From contig CM019217.1 of assembly GCA_009741485.1 (NCBI GenBank), positions 49,217,153-49,281,152 of the forward strand: a stretch of 64,000 nucleotides of DNA, written 5' to 3'. Below, in pieces: positions 36,674 to 49,270 of this stretch (position 1 is the stretch's first letter; each line of letters opens with the position of its first letter). The position numbers were made by a program, and so were the translations under genes. The notes under the pieces were generated by a model, which worked only from the letters and a program-made list of their open reading frames with translations, was not told where the DNA came from and did not search any database. The DNA is from Malurus cyaneus samueli (lineage: Eukaryota > Chordata > Aves > Passeriformes > Maluridae).

Positions 36674-37003
36674 GATAATGTGCGCGGGGGATGGTAGTCA
36701 TTAGAGATACGCAAACGCGCGTGAAAAATTACATGCTGCGCGCACGTGCGCTGACCGGGGCGCCGGCCTCCCGCTCCAGCCCCCGGGCCGGGCGCGGCGG
36801 GGGAGCTCGTTCCCCTCCGCAAACTTTGCGGCGCTCAAAGTTTGCCGGCAGTTCCCGCCCGCCCGGGGAGGGTGACGGCGCAGCGCGGGGCCGCCCTCCC
36901 CGCCCCCCTCCCCTCCCCTCTGCGCGCGGCGCGGCCCGCCCGCCGGCAGCCCCGCACCGGGCGGCCGCGGCCGCAGCGCCCCGCCGCGGGAGGTGAGAGC
37001 GGG
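36674..37003. promoter_or_regulatory. CpG-rich block in the loop of inverted duplication 2
   Basis: About 330 bases with dense CpG (several GCGCGC-like stretches, GGGCGCGGCGGGGG, GGCCGCGGCCGC) lying between the two arms. It is preceded by a 26-base A run (36648-36673) and ends in a donor-like GAGGTGAGAGCGGG. It may be a separate intronic island or, more likely if the arms are artefacts, the 3' continuation of the CXXC4 exon island brought close once the false sequence is removed. Confidence 0.6.
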
Positions 37004-38166
37004 ATGCTAACCTGGTTTACCTGCCGTGCTGTTTCCATAAGACTGCTGGCTCTCTGGTTCCTTTTTATTTTTCTTCTGATTTTATTTCTCCCTCTAATAT
37101 TCCCCCCTTTTTAAATTAATGGCAGTCATGAGGATTCGGGGCGATTTGTAGGAACAGGGAAGTGGGAAAGGGAAAGTTTAAGCTGAACACCAGGCTCTCG
37201 CTGTCAGAAGTTCAGGGGAAAGCAATGTCAAGTTCATCTCCAGGTTGGCTGATAGCAGTTTGTCCCAGACAGACAACGGGCCGAGGAGCCCTGTAGTAGG
37301 TTAAATGCACCCAAGTGATGTCTTTGGCAATATCTTTTTTGAAATAGCCTGCTCGTGGTGTATTAAACACAATGGAAGATTAGCACAGGTATGACTGAAC
37401 TGGTTTCTGACTGAACTGTACGTATGGTTATTTTTACAACGTTTCCTTCGAACTGACAATGTATTGTGTTCCCCAAAGCTGTAACAACAGGTTTTCAGTT
37501 TTGCTAGACGTATGAGAAACAGGCAGATCCTGTGTCGCAGACATTTCGGTTATTGTACTGGGTACGACAGACAATGGGAACCAAAATACACAATCGTGAC
37601 GAAAATGGCAATTGCATGGTATCATTAGGAGAAGGAAACAAGTGAGAGAAAAGACTAGTAATCATACTTAATCCCTTGTCATTATTAAAATTATAGTGTT
37701 GCTGGTTCGACACACATCTCAGATGCGTCTGAAGGTGTCGAGGATGATGGATTTAGTACAGAGGAGTAGTGTGTGGCGGGTGACACCAAGATTTGTAGTC
37801 ACAGAAATCAGCAACTAAGTGAGAAATTGCAACTTCCCTCTGAGTGTGTGTGTGTGCCTGTGCATGTTTGCATAGCGGTTTATTCCCTTGCTCATTGCTT
37901 GCAGGAGCTCTCTCCAAGAAGAGATGGGATGAGGGATTCTAGGGAAAAAGCAACACTTAGAGCCAATTAATTTGTTCTGTGTTAAATAAATTTAGATAAT
38001 AGTGTTGGTATTGACAGTGCTGTGGGACAAAACAACATTTGGGGGTTAACTGACATTTGGCTGATGGCATTAACTCTTTCCTAACCAGCCTCATCAAAGC
38101 AACTAATTAATTCATTCTTGCAAGACCAAACTGTCTTTGCTGAGTGTTTCATTTGTAGATCATGCT

Positions 38167-38205
<39 letters not shown>

Positions 38206-38254
38206 TGAACGGTGACCCAGCATCTCTAACCTAAAAACCGGGATGGACCTCTCA
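37004..38254. repeat. Inverted duplication 2, right arm (likely the genuine copy)
   Basis: This arm continues smoothly into intron sequence at 38255 and beyond, so it is probably the correct location. It includes a T run of 46 at 38169-38214. No coding potential is recognised; the two short ORFs shared by the arms are broken in one copy by an indel. Confidence 0.85.
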
Positions 38255-41200
38255 GGGGATAAACTACATTGTTTTTCAGCAGCTCTTGTTTTCTCAACAA
38301 TATGCTTTTGTTGGTTTTGTAGCAAGTTTGCAACGAGGATAGTTAATGCCCCAATCTGTTAATGCTGAATACAGCCTAAAAGAGACTCCCTAAACCAGAG
38401 GCATGGAGAATCCTCCCCCCACAACCCAGCACTGAGAGTGCCTTTGTGGGCCAAATCCTCCCTCATTAGGCTTGCAAACCAGGGTGCTGCTGGGATTTAA
38501 TGTTGGTGATAAATGATAGGTTCTGATGGCTTATCGATTTGTGCAGAAAGTGAGCTATCTCTGGAAGAAACAAATTTGTACATTATCAAATCTTCCTATG
38601 GGTTTGTGTGCATCTCTGAGCACACTTCCAGAGCTTCCTTGCTCCTGAAAAAGGTGTTCAATGGCATTCAAAACTTTTCAGACGTTCTGTGAGAATGCCT
38701 CCCGTTAAAATTGTTTAACCACTATGACTAGTGAAACCCATGGTTTGATTAGCCACTTGTGTGCTCTCACCTGCCTTCACTTCTTTTCTTCATTCCCTCT
38801 TTCCCCGACTCGCTCTGTCCTGTTTGTGCACCATCAGATACATAAACACAAAAGCTCCTCTGCTGCTCTACTGCGACTCGAAAGAAACAGGTTTCTCTTT
38901 CCAGCTGTGGAGGTGTCAGTAAAGCATCGCTTCTCTCCAGGTCATGACCCCTCACAAAGTTTTGTCACGGGATGTGGCACATTTCTTTACAGAAATGTGG
39001 TTTGTCAGTAGGGGAGGAAGAATAACTTACATGGTTGTTTTCTTCATGTCTTCTTTCTTCTTTATAAAAAATTTAACTAATAAAGTGACAAAAGGGCTGC
39101 CTACAACACAAGTGCAGCTGCAGTGCTCTGGCTGTACAGCCACCAGCTGGAATGGTGTCAGAGGGTGGCAGGGCCTGCACGAGGACACTGTGGCCACAGT
39201 GTTGGTGTTGGAGGTGGACAAGGGCAGCCTCCCTGCAGAGCGAGTGGCTGGAGCGACTCATTTGGCCTGTGCTCCTCGGGAATCCACCCTTCTGCATGGA
39301 TGATGCCCTGGCACCTCGGTAGCCACCATCCCATGGAAATGTGTTAAGGATCCAGGGGCTCACATTCCACTACACACGCTTGTAAGATTCATTAATTGTT
39401 CATGACAGTGGCTGCAGCTTGCAGAGGTGATTTACAGCAGAGGGTGGAACCATGTTTAAAAACAAATGAAAAATTAGAAAAATACCAATAAAGAGTAAAC
39501 TGGCTGAGCTCACAGAAATAATTTCTCTCTTTTTCCTTTAAATCTCTTCCACTGGTGCAATGAAGGTACAGCATATAACTCTCAAAGTTAGTACATGGAG
39601 TTGAAGACAAATTCACATTAGTGCTTTCCAGTCCCCAACCCTTGCATTTTTAATGGAATGCTTCTCACCCAGCATTTTTTTAAAAACACTTGAACTATTT
39701 TTTCCTACTTTCCTTGTACTATTTTCACATTAAAAGTGTCCCAATGCTCTAGTATTTTTCATAGAATGTTATTATTACTAGGAAATTTTATGTACGGTAA
39801 TAATAAATCTATAAAAATCAGATGGATGTCACGTTGCACGCTGCCTACTTGTGTATGTATATTCTGTGTTCATTGAGATTTACAATCGGTTTAAAGAGAC
39901 ATAATCTTTATTTACCCACAGAGACTACTTACTTCTCTCTGATTGGTGTACACGTAACTTCTGCTGCAGGTTATGAAGTTTAGGTGTCTGACGATAGTTT
40001 ACATCCTCCTCTCTTTGAAGTGAACCCCATTCAGCGTACGAATCTCAGTTGCCCCTGTCCTCATTTTCATTAGCATGAGAGCAAGTTCAGGCAGAGAAGC
40101 TGACTTGCATTGGCAGGGGCTGAAGGGTCCTGCCAAATGTGAAGTATCAGCTGTTTAGGCATGCTGTCATCGTAGTGGGCACCACTTGCTTCCTTTGTAA
40201 CAGCCCAGCTAATTGATATGTGCACTATTAAAGTGAACGTTTGCATACCAACCTGATTGAGTCAATACCGGCCTCCAAATCCGAGGCACCTTGCTGAGTT
40301 GCATTTCAAGCCAGTGGGATTTCGAGATGGCCTTCTCCAGGGATAGGTTGTGATGATTAATTTCAGCAGGAATGGCATCTGATCCTGAAAGTCTTAACAC
40401 CATATGGCATTGCCACAGGGGAGAGAGGCTGCGCTGGCAACCTCCAAACTTGCACTTCGTGTTGCGGCGGCGCGTGCGAGTGCTGTTAAGGGAAGACTGC
40501 TGAGCTCTGTGGATAGGGGTCAATTAGTAGGGGCCTCAGAGGAAGCAATTTCCCCGCCGTCTATCTGGCTTTAAATTACATGCACAAGTTAAGTGACGGC
40601 ATGATGGAATTGAGTAGTGGTGAGGGGGAACTGTAAAGTCTGATAAGAAGCAGGCGGCTAACACGATCCAACGGGCTGACTGGAAGGTGGAAAGAAAGAC
40701 CACCTTGTAGCTCGTGTTGCCGTTCATCACTAAACATCAGCAGTGTTGCTGTATGACAGGCTGTCTCTCCTGCCTGCCACTGTCTTGTAGCCCTCCATCT
40801 GGCTGAGGCTCTCTGTGTGCATGTGTTAAAAGCTGTGCAAAAGGGAAAAAAAGCAGTCCTTGTTTCTGGGCGTTTACAGCTGGAGCAAGAACGGCAGTCT
40901 TCCCTGAGCACAAATTTGTATTTCCATTGGCTGCAAAGCCCTGATCACCCCTGAGCGCTGTTTTTTCCCCTCTTTCCTCCTCATTTGGAACCCTGGTGCT
41001 CTGTTTTTCTGTTCCCAGGCCTAAACCTGCAGGGAGTGTGCCTGATGATGGAAGTGGCTGCTAGCACCGTAAGAGGGCCCTCACTGTGTGACTGTGATGC
41101 TCTTGCTTGGGGTTTCCAACATGGTGCGGGATCCTGCCATGACAGTGTGAGCAGGGAGGGGCAGAGCAAGATCTGACCTTTGTTGAACATTTTGCCACGA

Positions 41201-42318
41201 GGTTTTGTCACTTTCATTCCGATACTGCATGTCTGAGATAAACATCCGTTCAATTATGAATTTTCTTCTTGGCCTCTGGAGGTTCTTGGGGACAGCACCA
41301 GGCCTCTTACTGCCACCTCTGGCAAAGACCAGAGCAGGTACATCTTTGCTCACTGGTGCCTGATCTCTGCTGCTCGGAAATCTTGGAGATAGTTGACCTT
41401 CTGTGTTAGGTTCATGTCTTGCAAGGCATCAATGCACTGCAGTTGGCAGGAGACATGGGGTGAAGAAAGGTGTTTAGAGCCTAGAGGAGACAAACTTTTG
41501 GTCTCCTTACAGTTCTGGCAGATCACTGAGTGCAAGTGATTTCCTCTGGAATGGAGTTGGATGGTACCTGGTTTGCCGTAGTTGTTTCCCTTTCCTCGTG
41601 TGCTACTTGCAAAGCTGAGAAAGTGCCCAAACCCCATGACCTTACTGTTCAATTTAGAGTATAAATGGCTGCTTGATATACTGTAGTTTGTTAAAGGGAG
41701 GGGGCAAAAATGAAGTCTCTCCTGCCTAAGAAAATCTCTTAGTGGTGGGATTTGGTACTCAATAGAATTTCAAGAAATTTCGCAAAATTGAAGGCCAGTC
41801 AAGGGTTTAACAGCCTCTTTTACACAAACACTGCTTTCTACTTGCATTGAAAATTGCTTGCTTTAAATCATTGAACTATGATTGTTTGCTAGTGAAATTG
41901 TCTGTGTGGTAAGAGAGGTTAACTGGTTGTGGTGGTTCTGAATTTTGATAGCACTGAGTAGTTCTTTGCATGATTTTCCAACTACTAGTATAGGTTATGC
42001 ACTGGGAGCATCGGGATTCTGTGCCAGACTCTGGATTTCCATGTTGTGACTGGTTAGTCTGTTTTTTTAAGCTGACATAATGAAATCTCTATGTATTGTT
42101 TAGGCTGGGCAAGCTGCATGTGTCATGAGAAAGATGATGAATGAGGGCCATTTGGGTTTTTTTTGAGCAGTAATTAGCATAATAAGTGTCTTTTTTTTTT
42201 TAATTTTCTTTTTTTTTTTCCCCCAGAATCATCTAGGTCACTTTGAATTAGATATTTCTGTAAGTGGTCCATAAAGCCATCATGGCTTGGAGTCCTATGC
42301 CAGCTACAGGATGTTTGG

Positions 42319-42410
42319 GAAATCTTTTCCAATTCTGTGTTTGTACAGACTATCTGTACTATCTGAAATCTTTTCCATTTCTGTGTTTGTGTTGTAGACT
42401 ATACACATCA
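42319..42410 (+). repeat. Tandem duplication with 46-base period
   Basis: GAAATCTTTTCCAATTCTGT at 42319 recurs at 42365 as GAAATCTTTTCCATTTCTGT, and the following bases continue to match loosely (GTTTGT, AGACTAT). A local duplication within the intron. Confidence 0.8.
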
Positions 42411-45400
42411 TGCCTGATTCATATAGGGAGACTTTGTTTAAGTTGGTAGATATATGAATGTCTTCTATATACCACTGATGAGAGGTGGGTAACATTAAGG
42501 AACAGTCTCAATTTTTGTCTGTTTGTTCATGTATGTTCTTATTATCGGATTTGGGGGTGACTTTCCATGGAATTGTGTTTGCCAAGTGCACACCTACTGA
42601 AGTCAGGGAATACTTTGCTCACTTGGAGAATGGATTAGGATGTCAGCAAGCAATCCTTTGGTACTGCGGAAAGAAAAGGAAAGAGACTTTTTTCCTTTTT
42701 TTCTCAGAAAGCAGCATCCTGGTTCTGCTTTTTGGCTTTTAAAAGAAAAGTGCCCTAGAGAGTTTAAAAAAGGTTGATACTAATTTCTGTATGCTGTGCC
42801 ATGCATTTATGCATGGCAATGATTAAGAACAGATCTTTTCCAAATATTTTAAAAATTTGTATTGTTAAAAAGAAAACTAGTAGTCTTTCAGCTCTTAACA
42901 TGCATATATTTTAAGGGTTAGGATTGGTGAAATAATTCTAAGCAGGCAAATCTAGAATTTACACCTTAAAGACTCATCAAACACAGCATAATCCTTTTGA
43001 TCGCTGGTTGCAGCGGGGCATAGCTGCTGATTGCATAGGGAAGGCTTTAAGATAAGCTTTCTGGATGTACCCAAGTGAGTTGGGAGCAATAAGTAACTCG
43101 TGTCACTGTAGCCTTGGTGGCTAACAATTCCTAAGTTGCCAACTATGTGCTTAAAAACTGGCAGCAGACACCATGTCTCCTGAGAAATCCCACCACCCAG
43201 GGAAAGCGTTTCTCTGCTTCTGTAGTGTCTGTATTCTTGATAGCTCATCAGCCTGGGTGATCGTACTGAACCACAATGTCTTGAAGCATGCGGTTTCCTT
43301 TGACGCTTTTCTTGCTATCTGAGAGCCCTGACTGTGTGTCTGTCTTCTCTCTTCTTTTGGGTGCTTTATTGTTTTTCCACAGTCGTATGTTGTTCAGTCA
43401 CATGCAAACACCTGTCCTGAAACTGAATTACTCTGCAGTGTAATCTAAAGTCATCCCCTGTTTCAGCGTCCTGTGCTTGTGTTGTGTATTGAGTTATGTT
43501 GCACCATACTTTAGATGCGACAGCCATTTAATAATGTTGAAGCCTTAGCTCTGCAGGGGCTAAAAAGATCCCAGCAGGCTTGTTAACTTCTACTCTCAGA
43601 CATTATGGGAAATATTTTTTCCTCCCTGGAACTCTTAGGCATCCTCTTAATTAACACTGTAAAAATCCATAGCCAGGTATGTGTGAAGCCTGTTTTAATT
43701 TTTTTGCAGTTTTCCAGTTCCTCCGTTCCTTCCTTTTTAACCAGACACTCTGCTGCCAAGTGAGATATGAGAAAGTAAAAGGAATAAAAGCAGCCTGGGT
43801 CGTGCTGGATACTGTGTTCTTGTCAGGCAGCATACTCATCAAGTGCCTCTTCCTTACTCACCATAGTATCTTATTTTTTCCCTGCTCTACTCAGTAGTAC
43901 TTTTCTTAATCTCTGAAGTGCTGGGCATTTTAAAACTTTGCACCTCTCCTTTCCCAGGACAGTATTCTGTTCTGTTCAGGCTGCTGTGGTCACAGTGTCT
44001 GCTGTACTTCTATATAGGATCCCCAGTAGCTGGTATCAGACTTGCCTTGACCAGAAGTTACTTGTACAGAGCTGAGAGAGGTTATTCACTCGTTTAGGAA
44101 GTGGAGAAGCAGTATTAAAATTTGAGGTGGAGGGAAGAACTTAATGAATACTGGAAAATGGGGAAAATCCAAAGGAGTACAGGATGTGTATCGCTTAAGA
44201 TAAGGGCAGAGGAGGAGGAAAGGAGACCTGCAGAGTGCTCAGAGTAGGGTTTGGAAGTGGCTGAGGGTTGGTTATGTGTGAGGCCTCAGTGAGGGGGTGC
44301 CTGCTCCTCCACTGGAGTGACTCAGTTGCCATGGTACAGACTGACTGAGCACTGAAGGGTACAGTGGTAGGGCTGAAGATGCAGTGACATCTTCCCTGGT
44401 GAGGAGCACGGGATGTATCTTCTGCTATGAGTAATAAATTCGTGTTCAGGTGAGGCAGTTGAAGAGCTCACCAGTAACCCTAACCATCTTCCCAAAACTT
44501 CTACAGGGTAAGGCCAAGATTTCACAGAGCTGACAGGGACCTTGATGAGGGTAAGCAGGGCCTTCTACATGCCCGTGTTGATACCCTAAACCAGTTCCTT
44601 CAATTAATTTTTAAAAATTGACTAGAATTTGTGGAGAGAATTTGGATATCAGCATTAGCATTCGGTATGGGTGGAGTCTCATGGTCCAAACAAGTTGTTC
44701 AGGGGATAAAGAAATGATAAAGGTGTAAATACAGAAAAGTCAACAGATGTGAAAGAGAGGGGAAACTTGCAAAGGAAAGGCAGAAAATGATGATTTGTTG
44801 CATGGGGATTTCTTGGCCTTAGATGTTTCTTTGGTGGTGTGTACTGTGTGTCCTAGGAAAGCTGGAGCATGCTAACAACATGTCAATCTACACTATGTTA
44901 ATACAAATAATTTGCCCACTGTCATGAAAAAAATACCCCAAAACAACTGCAGTTCAGTAACATCTGTCCTTCTGCACATCCTAACTGTAGTGTGGGATTG
45001 GAGATTGGGTGCAGCAGCCTTGGCAGTTGCAGGCTTGGAAAAGAGCAGATGGGCTCTAGGAGTCTGTGTAGAAGGTACAAGGAGGGCACAGCATGATTAT
45101 TGTGTGGCAGATAAAGAGATTGGAAACAGAAAAGGAGAGGCGAGGAGTATATGTTCTTAAATATGTGATCTCCAAAGCGAGTAGTATTAGTCAAAAAAAG
45201 GCTTTGGTGTTAGAGCAAACAAAACAGCTTGTGGGTATGACCCACTTGGGGGAGGGCGGGGAGAGGACTCGATGACACCATCTCAATAATGATTAAAACC
45301 CGTTCCCTCTAAATCACCAGTTCATCTGGTCTCTGGGAGGTGGTGAAACAGTTGGCTGGTTGCTTGGAAGCTGATGTAGAGTGAATTGGAGGTCAGAGTC

Positions 45401-45758
45401 CAGTAGAGGTCACAGTGTCTTGAAAATAATTACTGAGATGTGTCTTAATTGTCATCCTTGAAAATTTCTGAAGACACACCTGGGAATGCATGGGATTCAG
45501 AACCATTTACAATCTCTTAATGTTTTCCTCACCAGTCAGGAATTGTGGTGACCCATTGTATAAGAGTTTGTGTTGCTGCTCCTCTTCCTGCATTGAGTCA
45601 GACAATTCTTGGTGTTCACCTTGATGCTTGGCTGCAAGAGAGCCAGACTGTCACCTGTGATGAGTTTTAGTCATTGGCTGATTATACTCCCTCAGCCCAG
45701 ATATGAAGTGTTGCATTTGAGTGACATATTTCTGTATTTCTCCTTCCTATTTTTGTTT

Positions 45759-45763
45759 CTTTT

Positions 45764-45794
<31 letters not shown>

Positions 45795-45795
45795 G
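45759..45795 (+). repeat. T-rich simple sequence
   Basis: Two T runs separated by a single C, in the CXXC4 intron. Confidence 0.9.
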
Positions 45796-47039
45796 CAAGC
45801 TTTGCAGAAAAAGAAACAAGCAAGCAGAGACCAGGAATTTAATGGTTACATTTTTCACTGGCTCTTTTATCAACAGCATATGAAAAATCCCAAAGGACAG
45901 AAACAGTTAGCTAGCCAATGAGGCATCATAGCTGATTTTAGGTTCCATGCAGGAGAAAAAGATACTGAAGCCCCAGCAGCTCAGGGGGAAAGAGATTTAA
46001 ATTTAGGTTTGGTACTGAGAAACGTGCCTCTCCTCTGCTTGGAGACCAGTCTGTAAGAGATTACTGTACCCCAGGGCAGCAGTTTGGAGGATGATAGAGA
46101 CGTCAGCCTGTGAGTGCAAAGGCTTGTACCACTGGATGATGAACCAGCAGGGATTTCTCATTAATGGAATGAATGTTAACAAGAATAATTCTGTTTTGTG
46201 AGCGGGTGTGTGTGGGAAGGATAAATGATAGGGGCTGATGGATGGTCTTCACAGAGATTTGATTAGGGAGAAGGTGAATGGCAGTGTGCGTGAGTGAGAG
46301 GAGGAGGTATATGCTCATGGTACATCCACTGCAGAAGGCAGGCACACTTCTAGTTGATCATGTCTGACAGACAAGTCAGCAGAAGTTAGAAGAACCAGGC
46401 AGGTTCTGTGCAAAAGCAGAAGTTGAGCACTGGTGTGGATATTTCATTTTTAGTATCTTGTGCACTGTAGGGTCTTAGGCTTTATATTGTGTGGTGGTAA
46501 CAAACCTGTATCCAAGAATTCCTCTATAAAACCTTCATCAGTAACAGAGCTTTCTGCTTTCTGCTAATAAAACATTTGACTACTGATATTAATTCCCACA
46601 GTCAGTATGGGAGCACTGAATGACACCTTTTCTGACCGGCTTGGCATCATTTTTGGCTCTGAAGTAGCACTCTTAAAGCTTGTATGAGCTCTTCCCAGTT
46701 CTTGATAAAGCAGGAGACTGGCCAGACCTACTGGGTGAGAGGCCAGGTAGGCAGAACCAACAGAAACAAACCCTCGTCCTGCCTGAGGCCTTCAAATGCT
46801 GCTGGAATGCAAATAATAAATGAAAAAAAGCAAAATAGTCACATAAGCTGAGTAGGCACTACAGCAGACTTAGCAGCTCCACCCTCAGGTACAGGGATAG
46901 CGGAAAAACTGAAGGAACTGCACGAACTGCTCGAGGGAGATGTAGAAATAGTGAAAAAAACGCGAATCCCTTTGGCAGTGAGATGTGGGAGACCCCTGAC
47001 CCGAAATGCCAAACCTCTGATATCTTCCCTGCTGCCTTT

Positions 47040-47440
47040 GCCAGAAATCCATTAGGAGCTGCCGCCTGGGGCCGGAGTGCGGCCAGCTGGAGCTCGGCTG
47101 CAGGGTGGCAGATGGCAGGAGGAGTTCCCGACCCCGGCTGGCCCGCCGCTGCCAGCCCCGTGCGCGATGCCAGGCGCAGGGAAGCTGGCGGCCAAGCCGG
47201 CTGCTCCCCTCGGGAGCGAGCGAGACGGCGGAGGTGGAGACTTGGCTCCGTCCCTCGGCTCGCTGGCCAAAAGGGCTGCGCTGGCACAGGGAGGGAGCGT
47301 GCTGGAAAGCGTCCGCAGCCGCTTACTCGCAGCCTGGGAGGGAATGGGCAGAGATGTGTTCCTTTCCAGGGCTCTGCCTGCATCCTTCCGCGCACCTTTG
47401 CGGCGCTTAGGGATTCGAGCTGACCCCTGCGGGTGTTAAG
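47040..47440. promoter_or_regulatory. Intronic CpG-rich block
   Basis: A 400-base GC- and CpG-rich segment inside the CXXC4 intron, flanked by AT-rich DNA. Overlapping ORFs occur in all frames here, as expected of GC-rich DNA without stops, and none resembles a known protein. It could be an alternative promoter, an enhancer or a noncoding RNA promoter; nothing in the sequence decides this. Confidence 0.45.
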
Positions 47441-48958
47441 GCCGATGGTGAGCTGCTCTGCTCATGGCTGCAGGTGATGCTCACCGGCACAGAGAGGGGC
47501 TCCAGGGGCTCCATCGCTAACATTTCCTGAGACTGAGCTGTTTTTTTTTTTTTTTGACACAGCATGAGACACCTTTGCTCCTTTTTTCTCCTGTGGAGAA
47601 ACACATTACTCCTCTGACTAATCCTATTGATTTGGCTGGGGAGCTATGGCCTGCTGCTGATGTCAAGTCCGAGTGGCAGGATCTGGCTGCACCGTGGCAG
47701 GTCTCCGTGGCCGATGGCACAAATCCTTTATTCCCCAGCTAACTCCACTGAAATCTCCTGAGGTTACCTCTGAGCTGTTTGAGAAGAGCTGGGTTTTCAA
47801 ACCATGACCCTGAGTTAGGAGTACATTTTAAAAATTTCTGCTTGAAATGTCCTGCGGCAAAGGTTTACTTTTCACTCGGTGGAGCTGGCGGCAGAGAAAG
47901 TCAAATGAGTTTTCCTAATCTGGTATGTTCTAAATCTGGTTTGTCTCAAATACAGCCTGAGAGATATGCAGCGCAAGTGGAAAAATAACTGCCAGCACGC
48001 AGATGCGTGTCCTCTCAGAAGCAAATAAAGCTGACTTTTAAAATAAATGTTAAATCTCATCCTTGGTGTGGAGACAGGCCTGTAGCTCAGGTATGGGGAG
48101 AGATATTTTAAGGTGGGCTGTGGAAGAAAGCTCACCACCAAGCTTCTGACCCAGCGTACGTGTCCTTTTTTATCTGCTAAGTCCAATAATAAGCTTGTTA
48201 TTAGAGGACATCTGTTACTGCCTGATAACACGTACAGCGAGCGGGAGCACAGCGCTGGTGGGCAGCCAGGGATTTTGGCAGCTGTGGGGAGCGGCAGCTT
48301 CGTGGACTGTTTCACACCTCGTCCAGAGCTGGGGCAGCACATCCCTCCCGTGGACCTGCGGCTGGGTGGGAGGACGCCAGGAGTTTGAGGCGAGGGCCGT
48401 TCCTGCATGGAGCTCTCCTGTGCCAGCTGCTGTGCACATGTGCCAAAGCCTCATCCGCTCATCCTCCTGCAGCCACAGCTGGCCCCTCGGTGCTGGGTCA
48501 ACATGGTGGGTCTGCTGGCACACCTCCAGGACAGGCAGCGGAGCAGCTGGGAGAAACGTGCCACGCACCGGGTTCTGCCTCTTCCTTCTGCATTTCCAGG
48601 GGATGCAGTTCACACACTAGTTTCTTGCCCCCAAGCCTCCTTGCCTGAAGAAAAACATTCAAGGAGACTGTGTGAGCTGAATCTGAGCATCGTGAGGTTT
48701 TCCCCAAAGTCATTGCTGTAGGTAATGTATATTTATGAGCGGAACAAAGTGGGCTGCAGATACTTTGAAAGGCTGTTTTCCTCTCAGGGTGGTTTAGTGT
48801 TTAGGCAAGTAAGGAGTGGAGATGCTGTCCAGGCTGCATTCACCAGTGGCAGAGCAGGCTGGTGCAGGACAGATGGCATCTTCCACCCGCCATCCTGTGT
48901 GTCGGGAGATGCTGATGCTCTTTGGTTCAGGAAATGGTGATCCTTCCAGTACCTAGAG
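47441..48958. other. CXXC4 intron, moderate GC, no gene seen
   Basis: GC content is above that of neighbouring intron, particularly 48240-48600, so several overlapping ORFs on both strands appear. None has recognisable similarity and they compete in all frames, which indicates chance. Confidence 0.5.
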
Positions 48959-49270
48959 GGAGCCTACAAGAAAGCTGGAGAGGGACATTTTACAGGGACA
49001 GGTAGTGGCAGAAAAAGGAGAAATGGCTTTAAATTGAAAGAAGGTAGATTTAGCATCGATATTAGGAAGGAACACCTTGTCACAAGGGTGGTGACGCACT
49101 GGCACAGGCTGCCCAGAGACGCTGTGATTCCTCTTCCCTGGCGGTGTTCAAGGCCAAATTGGATAGGGATCTGAGCAACCTGGTGTAGTGGGTGGTGTCC
49201 CACCTGCCCATGGCAGGTGAGCTGGAGATGATCTATAAGGGCCCTTCCAGTCCAAACCATTCTATGATCT
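48959..49270 (+). mobile_element. CR1 LINE fragment (3' end) in CXXC4 intron
   Basis: About 310 bases of CR1 3' sequence in the same direction as CXXC4. The segments matching NGFKLK-like, RFR(S)DIRK and HWHRLPRDAV in the ORF2 C-terminus are recognisable. The copy ends in the characteristic CCATTCTATGATCT tail. 5'-truncated and inactive. Confidence 0.92.

Larger units (their letters stand above)
38255..47039. other. CXXC4 intron, unique sequence without recognised gene
   Basis: Mostly AT-rich intron sequence with ordinary T-runs and the 46-base tandem duplication at 42319. No exon-like ORF flanked by splice sites was recognised. Conserved noncoding elements are likely in a developmental gene intron but cannot be shown from one sequence. 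Confidence 0.6.

Noticed and set aside
46859..47439. Overlapping ORFs of 100-180 codons on both strands
   Set aside because: They coincide with the CpG-rich intronic block, compete in all frames and resemble no known protein.
48195..48720. Several overlapping ORFs of 90-140 codons
   Set aside because: Multiple frames on both strands are open at once in GC-richer intron; no domain or exon signals.
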